Shown: positions 16,892 to 25,589, numbered from the stretch's first letter. The stretch is 64,000 nucleotides of DNA from CAVVTR01 sp963751245 (GCA_963751245.1 CAVVTR010000006.1:124001-188000); one strand, 5' to 3'. The notes: generated from the letters alone by a model not told the origin. Translations and numbers: made by a program.

Positions 16892-18192
16892 GGTACCGGC
16901 TCCACGAGCGGCCGGCCCCAACGGGCTCCCAGGCCCTGCAGCACGGACAGGCCGACGAGGGCGCGGTACCGGGCGACCCTTCGACACCGCCCCCGGCCCA
17001 GCACGTCGCCGGCCAGGATGGAGACCACGGCGGCGGGGATCCCCAGGGTGCTCTGCGGAGAGAAGAGGAAGGCCCGGAAGTCCGGGTTGTAGTAGGAACG
17101 GACCAGGCTGAAGAAGAGCCGCTGGAGCGAGCGCGCCAGGGTCACCGTGGGGGCGAAGTCGTTGGCCTCGAGCCGCGGGTGCCGGGCGAACCCCTCCACG
17201 ATGTCCTGCGCCGCCGAGGCGGCGGTGGTGGTCGCGATGAAGACGCCGCTGGAGAAGACGGGATCCAGGAAGCCCGCGGCGTCCCCCAGCAGGCAGTAGC
17301 CGTCTCCGGCCATGTGCAGCACGCGGTAGGAGAAGCTCTGACAGCTGGCTACGGGCTCGAGCTGCTGCGCGCGCGCCAGGCGCCGCGCCGCCTCGGGCGT
17401 GGCCGCCACGATCCGTTGGAACAGCTCCGCCGAGCTCTCGCGGCCGGCGCGCCGGGCCAGGTCCACCACGACGCCCACGGAGGCCGAGCCGTCTTCGAAG
17501 GGGATCACCCAGATCCATCCTCCCCCGCTGAGGATGATCGCGATGTTTCCGCCCTCGCGGCCCGGCAGCGGCTCCACCCCCCGGTGGTGCCCGAAAACCG
17601 CCAGGCGCCGGTGCTTCGGGTAGGGAAACCGCCAGCCCATCTTGTTGGCGACGAACGCCGACTGCCCGCTGGCATCGAGCAGGACGCGCGACCGCACGGT
17701 GACCTCGTGCCCGTCAGCGTCGTGGAGCCGGGCACCGGCCAGCCGGTTCCCCTCCCACACCGGGGCCGCGGCCCGCCACCCGGTCAGCACTTCCGCTCCG
17801 GCGCTGCGTGCGCGCTCGAGGAGCAGCGCGTCGAACTCGTCGCGACGCACCTGGTAGCTGTAGGGGATCGCCGGGGGCTCCGCCTCGTCGAACCAGTAGG
17901 CGACGTGGCGGTCTCCCGCCGGCGTGAAGAAGCTCGCGCCTTCCTTGCGCCGGGTGTGCGGGAGACGGGCCACCGCCTCCGCCACGCCGAGGCGCTCGAG
18001 GAGGGGGAGGGTGTGGGGCAGGAGCGACTCTCCGACGTGGAAGCGTGGGAACGTCGCCGACTCCACCAGGGAGGCCGCGATCCCGGCCTCGGCGAGGAGG
18101 GTGGCGGCCGTGCTGCCCGCCGGCCCCCCGCCAACGATGAGCACGTCGGCCGTGCGCTCGGCAGTCATGACACCCGATCCGGCAACGCTCAT
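16888..18192 (-). CDS. FAD-dependent oxidoreductase of the flavin halogenase-like family
   Basis: 434 residues. The N-terminal motif is VLIVGGGPAGSTAATLL, followed by VGESLLP, the halogenase/monooxygenase signature GGWIWVIPF (GWxWxIP) and the flavin-site motif FLDPVFSSG, which fits the Fx.Px.Sx.G pattern reported for flavin halogenases. Relatives include tryptophan-halogenase-like proteins and geranylgeranyl-reductase-type enzymes, so halogenation is possible but not proven. The start at ATG 18192 follows GAGGGGGG. A second ATG at 18168 is possible. The gene lies six bases after the class V aminotransferase homologue and overlaps the ABC exporter by GTGA, so these three form a tight unit. Confidence 0.85.
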   Translation of the reverse strand: MSVAGSGVMTAERTADVLIVGGGPAGSTAATLLAEAGIAASLVESATFPRFHVGESLLPHTLPLLERLGVAEAVARLPHTRRKEGASFFTPAGDRHVAYWFDEAEPPAIPYSYQVRRDEFDALLLERARSAGAEVLTGWRAAAPVWEGNRLAGARLHDADGHEVTVRSRVLLDASGQSAFVANKMGWRFPYPKHRRLAVFGHHRGVEPLPGREGGNIAIILSGGGWIWVIPFEDGSASVGVVVDLARRAGRESSAELFQRIVAATPEAARRLARAQQLEPVASCQSFSYRVLHMAGDGYCLLGDAAGFLDPVFSSGVFIATTTAASAAQDIVEGFARHPRLEANDFAPTVTLARSLQRLFFSLVRSYYNPDFRAFLFSPQSTLGIPAAVVSILAGDVLGRGRCRRVARYRALVGLSVLQGLGARWGRPLVEPVP

Positions 18193-18198
18193 CCCCCC

Positions 18199-19335
18199 TC
18201 AGAGCTTCCCGAGGATGACCCGGAGGGCGTCGATCTCACCGGCCGTGACGTAGAAGTGAGGCGAGAAGCGGACCGTTCTCTGGATCGAGCCGGCCACGAT
18301 GTGCCGGCGCCGCAGCCTGGCCACGACCTCGTCCGGCGGGAGGAAGGGGTGGCGAGCGGCCACGATGCCGGCCGTGGCGTGGCCGGAACCGGGCGACTCG
18401 ACGGCCCAGCCCTCCTCGAGGAGGTGGTGGGTGAGCCCGCGGGTGAGCGTCCCCAGCCGCTCGGCGATGGCGGAGGGGCCCGCCTCCACGACCAGGTCGA
18501 GGGCGGCGGCGAAGCCGGCGAGGAGCACCGGGGCAGCGGCCTCCGCCTCGAAGCGCCTGCCGTCCTGGGGAAAGTCCACCGGGCCCGCGCCGGGCGCGTC
18601 GGGGGCGGTGCCGGTGTTGTGCCAGCCGGCGAGGGCGGGGCGCAGGGCGTGCCGCAGCTCGGGCCGGGTGACGAGGAGCCCGGTTCCCTGAGGTCCGAGG
18701 AGCCAGCGGTGGCCATCGGCCACCACGGCGTCGGCCCCCAGTCCGCGAAGCGTGCAGGGCAGCGCGCCGAGCCCCTGGCTGAGGTCGAGCACGACCGGGA
18801 CGCCGGCATCGCGGGCGACGCGGCAGACCTCGGCGGCGGCGGTCACGCAGCCGCGGTGCGGCGCCACCCAGGAGAGCACGGCGAGCCGCACGCTCTTGCC
18901 CAGGAGCGGAGCGAACGTCTCCGTGGTGACCCGGCCGGCCTCGGTGAGGATGCGCCGGACCTTGACCCCCTGATGCTGCAGGGCGAGCACGGGAGTGGCG
19001 ATGGACGCCACCTCCTCGGCCCCCAGCAGGACCACGTCGCCCTTCCGCCAGGGGATGCTGCGGAGCAGGAGCGACAGCCCGGCAGGCGCCGAGGGGACCA
19101 CGGAGACGTCGTCGGCGCTGCATGACAGGAGCTGCCCCGACAGCGCACGTACGGCGAGCTCTTCCTCCAGCGGGCCGTCTCCCGGCGGAACGGTGCCCGT
19201 CTCGAGCGCAGCCACGCTCGCCCGCATGGCGTCGGCGGCCCGGGCGGGCAACGGCGCCACGCCCGCGTGGTCCAGGTAGAGGCAGTGTTCCCGCACGGGA
19301 AAGCGGGGCAGCCATTCGGCGAGATCGAGGGGCAC
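18199..19335 (-). CDS. class V aminotransferase-fold protein lacking the PLP lysine
   Basis: 378 residues with the cysteine-desulfurase/class V aminotransferase fold: YLDHAGVAPLP near the N-terminus, PLP-ring aspartate in PVVLDLSQGLG (Asp184), then VVADGHRWLLGPQGTGLL. In this family the last motif is normally GHKWLLGP with Lys forming the Schiff base. Here Arg210 (codon CGC at 18706-18708) replaces it, so normal PLP catalysis is not expected unless the residue is a sequence error. The start is GTG 19335: TATACT ends six bases upstream, and the family start (LDLAEWLPRFPV) fits. The longer open frame to 19614 runs through the neighbouring gene and is rejected. Its downstream partner is the halogenase-like enzyme. 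Confidence 0.85.
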   Translation of the reverse strand: MPLDLAEWLPRFPVREHCLYLDHAGVAPLPARAADAMRASVAALETGTVPPGDGPLEEELAVRALSGQLLSCSADDVSVVPSAPAGLSLLLRSIPWRKGDVVLLGAEEVASIATPVLALQHQGVKVRRILTEAGRVTTETFAPLLGKSVRLAVLSWVAPHRGCVTAAAEVCRVARDAGVPVVLDLSQGLGALPCTLRGLGADAVVADGHRWLLGPQGTGLLVTRPELRHALRPALAGWHNTGTAPDAPGAGPVDFPQDGRRFEAEAAAPVLLAGFAAALDLVVEAGPSAIAERLGTLTRGLTHHLLEEGWAVESPGSGHATAGIVAARHPFLPPDEVVARLRRRHIVAGSIQRTVRFSPHFYVTAGEIDALRVILGKL

Positions 19336-19341
19336 GGCAGG

Positions 19342-19347
19342 AGTATA
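19342..19347 (-). promoter_or_regulatory. -10-like element, leaderless start of the class V aminotransferase homologue
   Basis: TATACT on the minus strand, then CCTGCC, then the GTG at 19335. Confidence 0.55.
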
Positions 19348-19361
19348 GACCGCGCCCACGA

Positions 19362-20153
19362 TCAGGCAGGGGGAGGCCCGGCCACGACCTCGCAGAGCGC
19401 GAGGTCGCTCCCGCACCCGGACCGGATCGCGGCGGCCACGGCGGCGATCGGGGGAGCGAGGCGGAGGAGCCGGTCCGCGCGGCTGCGGAGATCTCCGGCC
19501 AGCCCGGGCACGCTCACCACCAGGCGGGGGAGGTGGATGGTGCGGGAGGCGGCGTCGTAGACCCAGAACCCGGGCGCCGCACCGGTGCGCCGGGCCTGCT
19601 CGCCCAGCTGCCACTGGAACGAGTACCCCTCAAGCGGCGCAGTGGGCAGGGGAGGAAGGGGGCCCGTCCCGGCGAGGAAGAAGGCGACGCGAGGCTCGTC
19701 GGGGGTGAGCTCCGCCAGGGTGGCGGCGATCCGAGACAGGGTCCAGCGGCCGCCGTCGAGGGGAAAAGGGGCGTGCAGCGCATCGGCCGCGTGTGCCGAG
19801 CCCTGCTCGTTCAGGGCGATGGCCCAGGCGAGGTACGCGTTCACCAGGTACGCGACGGCATCGTCCGGCTGCGGAAAGAGCTCGGGGCGCGTGCCGGGCC
19901 CCATGGCCGACAGCGTCGCCAGGTACCGGGTGAGGGCGATGCGCTGAGGGGGGGAGAGGGTGACGGGGCGGCCGGGAGCGCCCGCCGCGGTGGCGAGGAT
20001 CGCCGACAGCGGGAGGTTGGAGATCCAGCAGCCACCCATGCGGAACGCCGGCACCCGGAGGGGGAGCACGGGGCCGGGCGGAGGCGAGGCGGCCGGCGCT
20101 GAGAGGGCGGCGGCCGCGAGCGCGGCGATCAGGAAGAGGTGGCGGATGCCCAC
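19362..20153 (-). CDS. secreted DUF547-like protein
   Basis: 263 residues with an N-terminal signal peptide (LFLIAALAAAALSAPAAS). The central DDAVAYLVNAYLAWAIALNEQG resembles the conserved 'F-W-I/L-N-A-Y-N' segment of DUF547 proteins, a papain-like-fold family of uncertain activity. I do not see a complete Cys-His pair. The start is GTG 20153: TACAAT ends six bases before it and there is no ribosome binding site. The stop lies 26 bp before the next gene's start. Function is unknown, and the DUF547 label is tentative. Confidence 0.65.
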   Translation of the reverse strand: MGIRHLFLIAALAAAALSAPAASPPPGPVLPLRVPAFRMGGCWISNLPLSAILATAAGAPGRPVTLSPPQRIALTRYLATLSAMGPGTRPELFPQPDDAVAYLVNAYLAWAIALNEQGSAHAADALHAPFPLDGGRWTLSRIAATLAELTPDEPRVAFFLAGTGPLPPLPTAPLEGYSFQWQLGEQARRTGAAPGFWVYDAASRTIHLPRLVVSVPGLAGDLRSRADRLLRLAPPIAAVAAAIRSGCGSDLALCEVVAGPPPA

Positions 20154-20159
20154 GCCGCC

Positions 20160-20165
20160 ATTGTA
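20160..20165 (-). promoter_or_regulatory. -10-like element, leaderless start of the DUF547-like gene
   Basis: TACAAT on the minus strand, then GGCGGC, then the GTG at 20153. Confidence 0.55.
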
Positions 20166-20184
20166 CGCAACCCCTCCGGGCGGC

Positions 20185-22350
20185 TCACCCGCGGTGCTTT
20201 CCCTTGCTGCCCGAGGTGGACCGCTGGGCCGGGGCGGCGTGCGAGCCGCCGCCCGGGCGCGTCGCGGGACGCGAGGGCGCCGCGGAGCGCCCGGCGGCTG
20301 GGCGGGACGGCGCCGGGAGGGTGCGCGTGGTCACGGACCGGCCCGAGGGCGAGCCGACCGCCCGTGGCGGCGCGGCCCGCCGCGAGGGCGCGGAGCCGGT
20401 GAGGCTCCGCCCCCCGGGGGCGATGTTCCCCGGCCGTGGTGTCAGCACGCGGCCGCGCGGCTCCAGCAGGGTCGGGCCCGTGGACGTGGTGGTCTCCCAC
20501 CGGCGAACCTCGGTCCGGCTGCGGGGCTCCACCTGGCGCGGCACCATGGTGGAGAGCTCGCGCCGCACCTCGCTCTGGGAGCTCCAGCGGGAGGGCGGCC
20601 GGTCGGGGACCCGCTGCACGGGGGGCGGAGGGGTCACGTTCCGGCTCGGCGGCGGCGAGCTCGGCCGCGAGGGCGCCGGCTGCCGCTGTACCGTCCGCGG
20701 GGCGACCTCGCGGTTGGAGGAACGGGGCGTCGCGGGCTGCTGCGACCCGCGGACGACCTCGGAGCTCCGGGGGACGGCGCGGGTGCCCGGCGAGGCGCCG
20801 GGACGGGACGGTGTTGCGCGTTCCCCGGAGCGGCCGGGGGACGGCGCGGCTCCCGCTCCGCCACCGGCGCCGCCGCGAGGAGCCACGGCGCTCTCCGGCG
20901 AGCGGCGGGACTGCCGGACGATGTCGTCGGTGGTCGAGGTCCGGAGCATCAGCGCGCGCACGTCGGACGTCGCGGTCCCGGCCTGCCGCCGAAGCAGGGA
21001 CGAAAGCCCGGGAACAGGGCGGTTCTCCGCGCGGAAGCCGCGGTCGAAGGCCTCCTCCGGCGCGGTCCGGGCCGGGGTACGGGTGAAGAGGGGGCCCGAG
21101 CGCACGAACGCCTCACGGTCGGGGGCGAGCTCCTTCTCGAACCTTCCCGGTGCCAGGCGGACGCGCGACAGGTTCGTGTTGGTGAACTGCCCGGAAGGCA
21201 CGATGGTCCAGGGCAGGGGATCGACGTCCCGGAGGCGGACGCGTCCGGAGAAATCGAGGCTGTGGCGGGCCCAGCGGCGCGGCGGGCGCACGTGCCCGGG
21301 TCCGACCGGACCGCCGCCGCCGCCGCGGTGGCCGTATCCGAACTGGTTGTAGTACCAGAAGTCGTAGTAGCCGCGGGGGCACCAGCCGACGTAGCCGGGG
21401 GTGTAGAGCCAGTCGACCCACGCGGGACCCCAGACCCAGTCCCAGCACCACAGCCAGCCGAGCTGGGCATCCAGGTACCACGAGCCGTAGTGGAACGGGT
21501 ACCAGCCCCACGGCTCGTAGGAGATCCAGTTCCACCCGACGGGGGTCCAGTACCAGCGGCCGTTGGAGTAGGGCGCCCAGCCGGCGCCGACGCGGGGCCG
21601 CCACATCCTACTCGAAAAGGCGTCGACGTAGACCCACTCGCCGTAGCTGTCCAGGATCCCGGCGCGCTGGGCGTCCCGGGCGTCCACGTACTGGGCGGTG
21701 GGGCCGTCCGTCCTCGGGTGCCGGCGCTCGCCCACCCAGCGGGTGAAGTCGTCCTCACCGGTGTTGACCGCGGCCGTCTCCACGGCCCCGTCGGTCCCGA
21801 GCCAGGCCTGCTGTCCGGTGCGGAGCAGGGCCGAGCCCACACCGGAGGGGAGCTCGACCAGCCCGCTCAAGGCCTCGACGCGGACCGGGCCGCCCCGGAC
21901 ATCGACGCGGTAGAGCCCCGGGCGGTGGAGGTAGACCGTGCCGCCGGGGGAGTCGAAGCGCATGGTGCCGTCACCCAGGGCCACCTCGGGGATCTCGACG
22001 GTGGCGGCGCCCTCGACAAGGTAGAGAGAGGTGTGGGAGGCCTGGGCGTCCCTGGAGAAAGCGACGGCGTCGAAATCGAGGGTGGAGAACTCGTCGAGCC
22101 AGAGCGTGGTCCCATCGGCCAGCTGGACCTCCACCCTCGCGCCCCTCGCCGTCTCCATCCGATCGCCGGCCAGGACCGGCATGTTGATGACGGCGTCGAG
22201 GGTCGCCGACCCGTCGGCGGGACGGACGGTGGCGTAGCGCTCCAGGTAGGAGATGTAGCTCAGAGAGGTCGCATCGTCCTCGGCATGGGCCGTGGCGCTC
22301 AGCAGCGCGAGGGCGATCGCTGCGGCGATGGCGAGTGTCCGTGTTCTCAT
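20185..22350 (-). CDS. FecR-domain secreted protein with W/Y-rich (DUF6600-like) region and basic tail
   Basis: 721 residues. A signal peptide (TLAIAAAIALALLSATAHA) is followed by a FecR-like sensor fold (GDRMETARGARVEVQLADG, then LWLDEFSTLDFDAV). Residues about 240-375 are extraordinarily rich in Trp, Tyr and Gly, with short imperfect repeats such as WYPFHYGSWYLDAQLGW and WCWDWVWGPAWVDWLY. This is the composition of DUF6600 proteins. The remaining about 340 residues are Arg/Pro/Ser/Gly-rich and probably disordered, ending in SKGKHRG. The ATG at 22350 has GGGAGG upstream. It is probably periplasmic or surface-exposed. No sigma/anti-sigma pair is nearby, so it is not a classical FecR regulator. 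Function unknown. Confidence 0.82.
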   Translation of the reverse strand: MRTRTLAIAAAIALALLSATAHAEDDATSLSYISYLERYATVRPADGSATLDAVINMPVLAGDRMETARGARVEVQLADGTTLWLDEFSTLDFDAVAFSRDAQASHTSLYLVEGAATVEIPEVALGDGTMRFDSPGGTVYLHRPGLYRVDVRGGPVRVEALSGLVELPSGVGSALLRTGQQAWLGTDGAVETAAVNTGEDDFTRWVGERRHPRTDGPTAQYVDARDAQRAGILDSYGEWVYVDAFSSRMWRPRVGAGWAPYSNGRWYWTPVGWNWISYEPWGWYPFHYGSWYLDAQLGWLWCWDWVWGPAWVDWLYTPGYVGWCPRGYYDFWYYNQFGYGHRGGGGGPVGPGHVRPPRRWARHSLDFSGRVRLRDVDPLPWTIVPSGQFTNTNLSRVRLAPGRFEKELAPDREAFVRSGPLFTRTPARTAPEEAFDRGFRAENRPVPGLSSLLRRQAGTATSDVRALMLRTSTTDDIVRQSRRSPESAVAPRGGAGGGAGAAPSPGRSGERATPSRPGASPGTRAVPRSSEVVRGSQQPATPRSSNREVAPRTVQRQPAPSRPSSPPPSRNVTPPPPVQRVPDRPPSRWSSQSEVRRELSTMVPRQVEPRSRTEVRRWETTTSTGPTLLEPRGRVLTPRPGNIAPGGRSLTGSAPSRRAAPPRAVGSPSGRSVTTRTLPAPSRPAAGRSAAPSRPATRPGGGSHAAPAQRSTSGSKGKHRG

Positions 22351-22402
22351 CGGGGCCTCCCTTTCTCCGGCTGCCCGGGGAAAGAGCAAGGAGCGTGCCA
22401 GG

Positions 22403-23104
22403 TCAGCGCCTCACCGCGTCCAGCACGATCTGCTGCTGGACCTGCCTCACCTTGACCAGGGTCCCCGGGGGGTAGAAGCCGCTCCTCAGCGTGGCGTTGG
22501 GGTAGACAACGCAGCCCGGCCCCATCAGCGTGCCGGGGTTGAGCACGGCGTTGCACCCGGTCCGGCAACCATCGCCGAGGATGGCGCCGAGCTTGCGGAG
22601 CCCGGTGCTCACGACCCTGTCGCCGTGACGGATGGCGATGTCACGGCCGACGTTCTTCACGTTGGAGAGGATGGTGCCCGCCCCCAGGTTGACGTCGGCG
22701 CCCAGAATGCTGTCGCCGACGTAGTTCTGGTGGGGAGCATGGGCGCCGTCCAGGAGGATCGAGCCCTTGACCTCGGAGTGGGCTCCGACGACGCAGCCGC
22801 AGCCGATCACGACCCTCCCGCGCAGGTAGGCGCCGGTCCGGATCTCGCTGCCCTCGCCCACGATCAGGGGGCCGCGCAGCACCGCGCCGGGCTCGACGCG
22901 GCACCCCGGAGCGATGGCGATGGGACCGCCGAGGACGTGGACCCCCGGCGGCAGGGGTGTCTCGATCTCCCATTGCCCGCGCGCCGCCAGGTACTCGTCG
23001 AGGGCGGTGCCGAGCGCCGCGTAGACGGGCTGTCCCGGTACGAACAGGGAACTGTGCTCGAACGTATTGAGCGAGAAGAAGTTGCCTGCCTCTAGCCAGT
23101 CCAT
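22403..23104 (-). CDS. left-handed beta-helix (hexapeptide) sugar-nucleotide transferase-like protein
   Basis: 233 residues. After an N-terminal about 45 residues that lack a nucleotidyltransferase domain, hexapeptide repeats fill the rest (GPIAIAPGCRVEPGAVLRGPLIVGEGSEIRTGAYLRGRVVIG...). It is most similar in layout to the C-terminal acyltransferase half of GlmU-like UDP-N-acetylglucosamine diphosphorylases, and is often annotated that way although the uridylyltransferase half is absent. The segment SEVKGSILLDGAHAPHQNYVGDSILG matches the GlmU acetyltransferase site region (NFV-type loop). A role in acetylating or acylating a sugar nucleotide is inferred. The ATG at 23104 lies seven bases after TATACT, with no ribosome binding site. 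Confidence 0.85.
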   Translation of the reverse strand: MDWLEAGNFFSLNTFEHSSLFVPGQPVYAALGTALDEYLAARGQWEIETPLPPGVHVLGGPIAIAPGCRVEPGAVLRGPLIVGEGSEIRTGAYLRGRVVIGCGCVVGAHSEVKGSILLDGAHAPHQNYVGDSILGADVNLGAGTILSNVKNVGRDIAIRHGDRVVSTGLRKLGAILGDGCRTGCNAVLNPGTLMGPGCVVYPNATLRSGFYPPGTLVKVRQVQQQIVLDAVRR

Positions 23105-23111
23105 GGGTGCA

Positions 23112-23117
23112 AGTATA
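23112..23117 (-). promoter_or_regulatory. -10-like element before the hexapeptide transferase gene
   Basis: TATACT on the minus strand, then TGCACCC (7 nt), then the ATG at 23104. Confidence 0.5.
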
Positions 23118-23124
23118 GCGCGGC

Positions 23125-24399
23125 TCAGAGCGCCGCCGGCTCCGGGGATTCGGCGGGCCGCCGCACCACCACCAGCGTCTGGTCGTCGGTGGGCGTGTCA
23201 TCGCCGGCGAAGCGTGCCACCGCGCGGAAGACGGCCTGCACGATCTCCTGGGCCGGGCGGTGGGCCTGCTTGAGGATGAGCTTCTGCAACCGGGTCACAC
23301 CGAACTCCTCGCCGGTGCGCAGGTGCGGACACTCCGTGATGCCGTCGGTGTAGAGGACCAGGATCTCGCCGGGATGCAGCTGCGCGAACCCCCGGCGATA
23401 GGTGGCATCGGGGGAGGGACCCAGCACCATGCCGCCCTCGCGGAGGTATTCGATCTCGCCGTCCTCGTGGAGGATGAACGGCGGCACGTGGCCGGCGTTG
23501 GTGTAGATGAGGTTGCCGTTGGTCTCCAGCTCGGCGATGAAGAGGGAGACGAACTTTGAGACCAGCTTCGAGCGGTTGATGATGGCGTTGAGGCGCTCGA
23601 CGGTGCGGGACACCTTGAAGTCCCTCGTCAGGCCCATGCGCAGCCCGACGTGGACGTCGCGGACCTGCAGCGCGGCGGGCAGGCCGTGGCCGGAGGCGTC
23701 GGCGACGACCAGGTCGAAGATGTCTGGTGTGACGGGGATGTAGTCGTAGAAGTCACCGCCGACGGTCTCGGCGGGGCGTGAGTCCCCGGCCATGTCGAAG
23801 TCCGCGTACTCCGGCACCCGCTTGGGAAGGATCGAGGCCTGGATCCGGCGGGCGTCCTCGAGGATCTCCTGGAACCGCTCCTGGCGCAGCTTCTGGTTGA
23901 TGGCGAGGCGGATGATGTTGAGGGACGAGTGCAGGTCCTCCACGTTGCCGTGGCCGGGTACGACGTCGAAGGAAATGAGGTAATCGCCGTCCGCCACGTT
24001 GACGGCGGCGAAGCGCTCGCGGGTGCCGAGCTGGCTCTCGATCTCCTGGTCGAGCCCGGGGGCGTTGCGGTCCATGACCACCAGCCCCGAGTCGAGGACG
24101 GCCTCCACCGCGAGGTAGTGCTTGGCCACCCTGTTCCCGATGACGGAGCGCTCCACGGAGCCGAAGGTGGCGACCAGCTCGTAGTCCTCGTCGGCGAGCC
24201 GGTAGATTCGGCCTCCGGTGAGGCCCAGGTCGTCGCGGAAGTTGGCCGTCATGTACTCGGCCACGTTGACGATCGTGCCCAGGCTGGTCTCGCCGTGCTC
24301 GATGGTGTCCAGCGTCCGCTCGACCCGCCGGAACAGCGACTTCGGGGTGCTCCCCCGGGGCTGTCCGTTCCCCTTCCGCCTGCGCCGCTTCGCATCCAT
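23125..24399 (-). CDS. GAF-like / SpoIIE (PP2C-type) serine phosphatase
   Basis: 424 residues. A basic N-terminus (MDAKRRRRKG) is followed by a GAF-like sensory region (about 30-180). The C-terminal PP2C/SpoIIE phosphatase domain has metal-binding motifs ETVGGDFYDYIP, LVVADASGHGLPAAL, LVLYTDGITE and PTDDQTLVVV. Such RsbU-type enzymes dephosphorylate anti-sigma antagonists in partner-switching pathways. No RsbV/RsbW-like gene lies within the window. The ATG at 24399 follows GGGGGGCGAGC. A GTG at 24462 would extend it but lacks a ribosome binding site. The gene is on the same strand as, and 20 bp upstream of, the hexapeptide transferase gene, which has its own -10-like element. Confidence 0.92.
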   Translation of the reverse strand: MDAKRRRRKGNGQPRGSTPKSLFRRVERTLDTIEHGETSLGTIVNVAEYMTANFRDDLGLTGGRIYRLADEDYELVATFGSVERSVIGNRVAKHYLAVEAVLDSGLVVMDRNAPGLDQEIESQLGTRERFAAVNVADGDYLISFDVVPGHGNVEDLHSSLNIIRLAINQKLRQERFQEILEDARRIQASILPKRVPEYADFDMAGDSRPAETVGGDFYDYIPVTPDIFDLVVADASGHGLPAALQVRDVHVGLRMGLTRDFKVSRTVERLNAIINRSKLVSKFVSLFIAELETNGNLIYTNAGHVPPFILHEDGEIEYLREGGMVLGPSPDATYRRGFAQLHPGEILVLYTDGITECPHLRTGEEFGVTRLQKLILKQAHRPAQEIVQAVFRAVARFAGDDTPTDDQTLVVVRRPAESPEPAAL

Positions 24400-24473
24400 G
24401 CTCGCCCCCCACGCGACCGCGCGCCGCTCGAGGCGCCGTGCCGTCGGGGCAGAGAGTACCACCGCCGCGGGGT

Positions 24474-25583
24474 TCAGCGCTCTTGCAGGCGTGCCAGCAG
24501 GCCCTGCGCCTCGACGCTGCCGGGATCGATCTCCAGCGCCTCTTTCAGGTACCGTTCGGCCTTCGCGGGGCGGGAGCGCAGCAGCTCGGCGCGGGCGAGG
24601 CCGAGGAGCGGCGCCGGCAACGTGGGTGCGGCGTGGCGGGCCCGCCGGTAGAGCTTGACGGCCTCCGCCGTGTTGCCCTGGCTGAGCTCGAGGTCGCCGC
24701 GCACCAGCAGCATGTGGGCCGAAGCCTTGGAGAGATCAGCGGCGACCAGGGCCTCCCTGGCCTCCTGCACCTTGCCCTGGGAGCGGTAGAACGCCGCCAG
24801 GTTGGCCAGGGTGGTCGGGTTTCCCGGATCGATGGACAGCGCCCGCGCGTAGGCCTTCATGGCACCGGGCCCGTCGCCCATGCGCCGGCGCGCGACCCCG
24901 AGGTTGGCCCAGGCGGCGGCAATCTCCGGGGCGAGCTTGACGGCCTTCTCGAACTTCGTGATGGCTGTCTCGGGGTGGCCCGAGCGCAGGTCCTCGGCCC
25001 CCCGGTTGTTGAGGTAGAGCGCGGTCACCTGCATGTCGTCCAGCGGCATCACCACGGCGGGGCGGTCGCGGCGGGTGCGGTCGAAGTCGAAGTAGACCCG
25101 CTCCTCGCCGTAGGGCATCACGGCGATGACGTGGGTGTTGACGACGATGAGGTCGCCGTCCTGCTCGCTCGCCCGCGCCCGCAGCACCAGAGCGGTCGTG
25201 ACCGTGATGTTGAGGGAGCGCGCCATCGCGACGAACAGGTTGGTGAACGAGAGGCAGTTGCCCTCGCGGCGGAAGAAAGCCTCGGCGGCGGTGAACGTGC
25301 CGCGGTTGTCGTAGGCGAAGGGGAAGCGCTTCTGGTCGAAGAGCGCCTCCTGGAGGCGGGTCATCTTCTCCAGGTCAGTGCCCATCCCGGCAAGGCGGCG
25401 GGTGACCTCGCGCATCTCGGGGGTGATCAGGAGCGGGTCGGGCACGCTGGCGGGGTCGACGCCGCGCAGGGCCACCTGGGCCTTCCACTCCTCGGGGCCG
25501 AGGTTCATCATGGACCTCTGGGAGGTGAGGCAGCCGGCGAGCAGCAGCGCCGGGATCAGTGCGGCGGCAAGGCGGAATCTCAC
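24474..25583 (-). CDS. lipoprotein with transglutaminase-like and TPR domains
   Basis: 369 residues. A lipoprotein signal ends in LLLAGC, giving an acylated Cys18. Residues about 60-170 form a transglutaminase-like fold with EGNCLSFTNLFVAMARSLN (Cys), VNTHVIAVMPYG (His) and YFDFD (Asp), a plausible cysteine-protease-type triad. Residues about 185-365 are four to five tetratricopeptide repeats (for example AAAWANLGVARRRMGDGPGAMKAYARALSIDPGN). It is probably anchored in an outer or inner membrane, acting as a scaffold with peptidase-like activity. The GTG at 25583 is six bases from TATACT with no ribosome binding site. Confidence 0.85.
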   Translation of the reverse strand: MRFRLAAALIPALLLAGCLTSQRSMMNLGPEEWKAQVALRGVDPASVPDPLLITPEMREVTRRLAGMGTDLEKMTRLQEALFDQKRFPFAYDNRGTFTAAEAFFRREGNCLSFTNLFVAMARSLNITVTTALVLRARASEQDGDLIVVNTHVIAVMPYGEERVYFDFDRTRRDRPAVVMPLDDMQVTALYLNNRGAEDLRSGHPETAITKFEKAVKLAPEIAAAWANLGVARRRMGDGPGAMKAYARALSIDPGNPTTLANLAAFYRSQGKVQEAREALVAADLSKASAHMLLVRGDLELSQGNTAEAVKLYRRARHAAPTLPAPLLGLARAELLRSRPAKAERYLKEALEIDPGSVEAQGLLARLQER

Positions 25584-25589
25584 GGTCTC

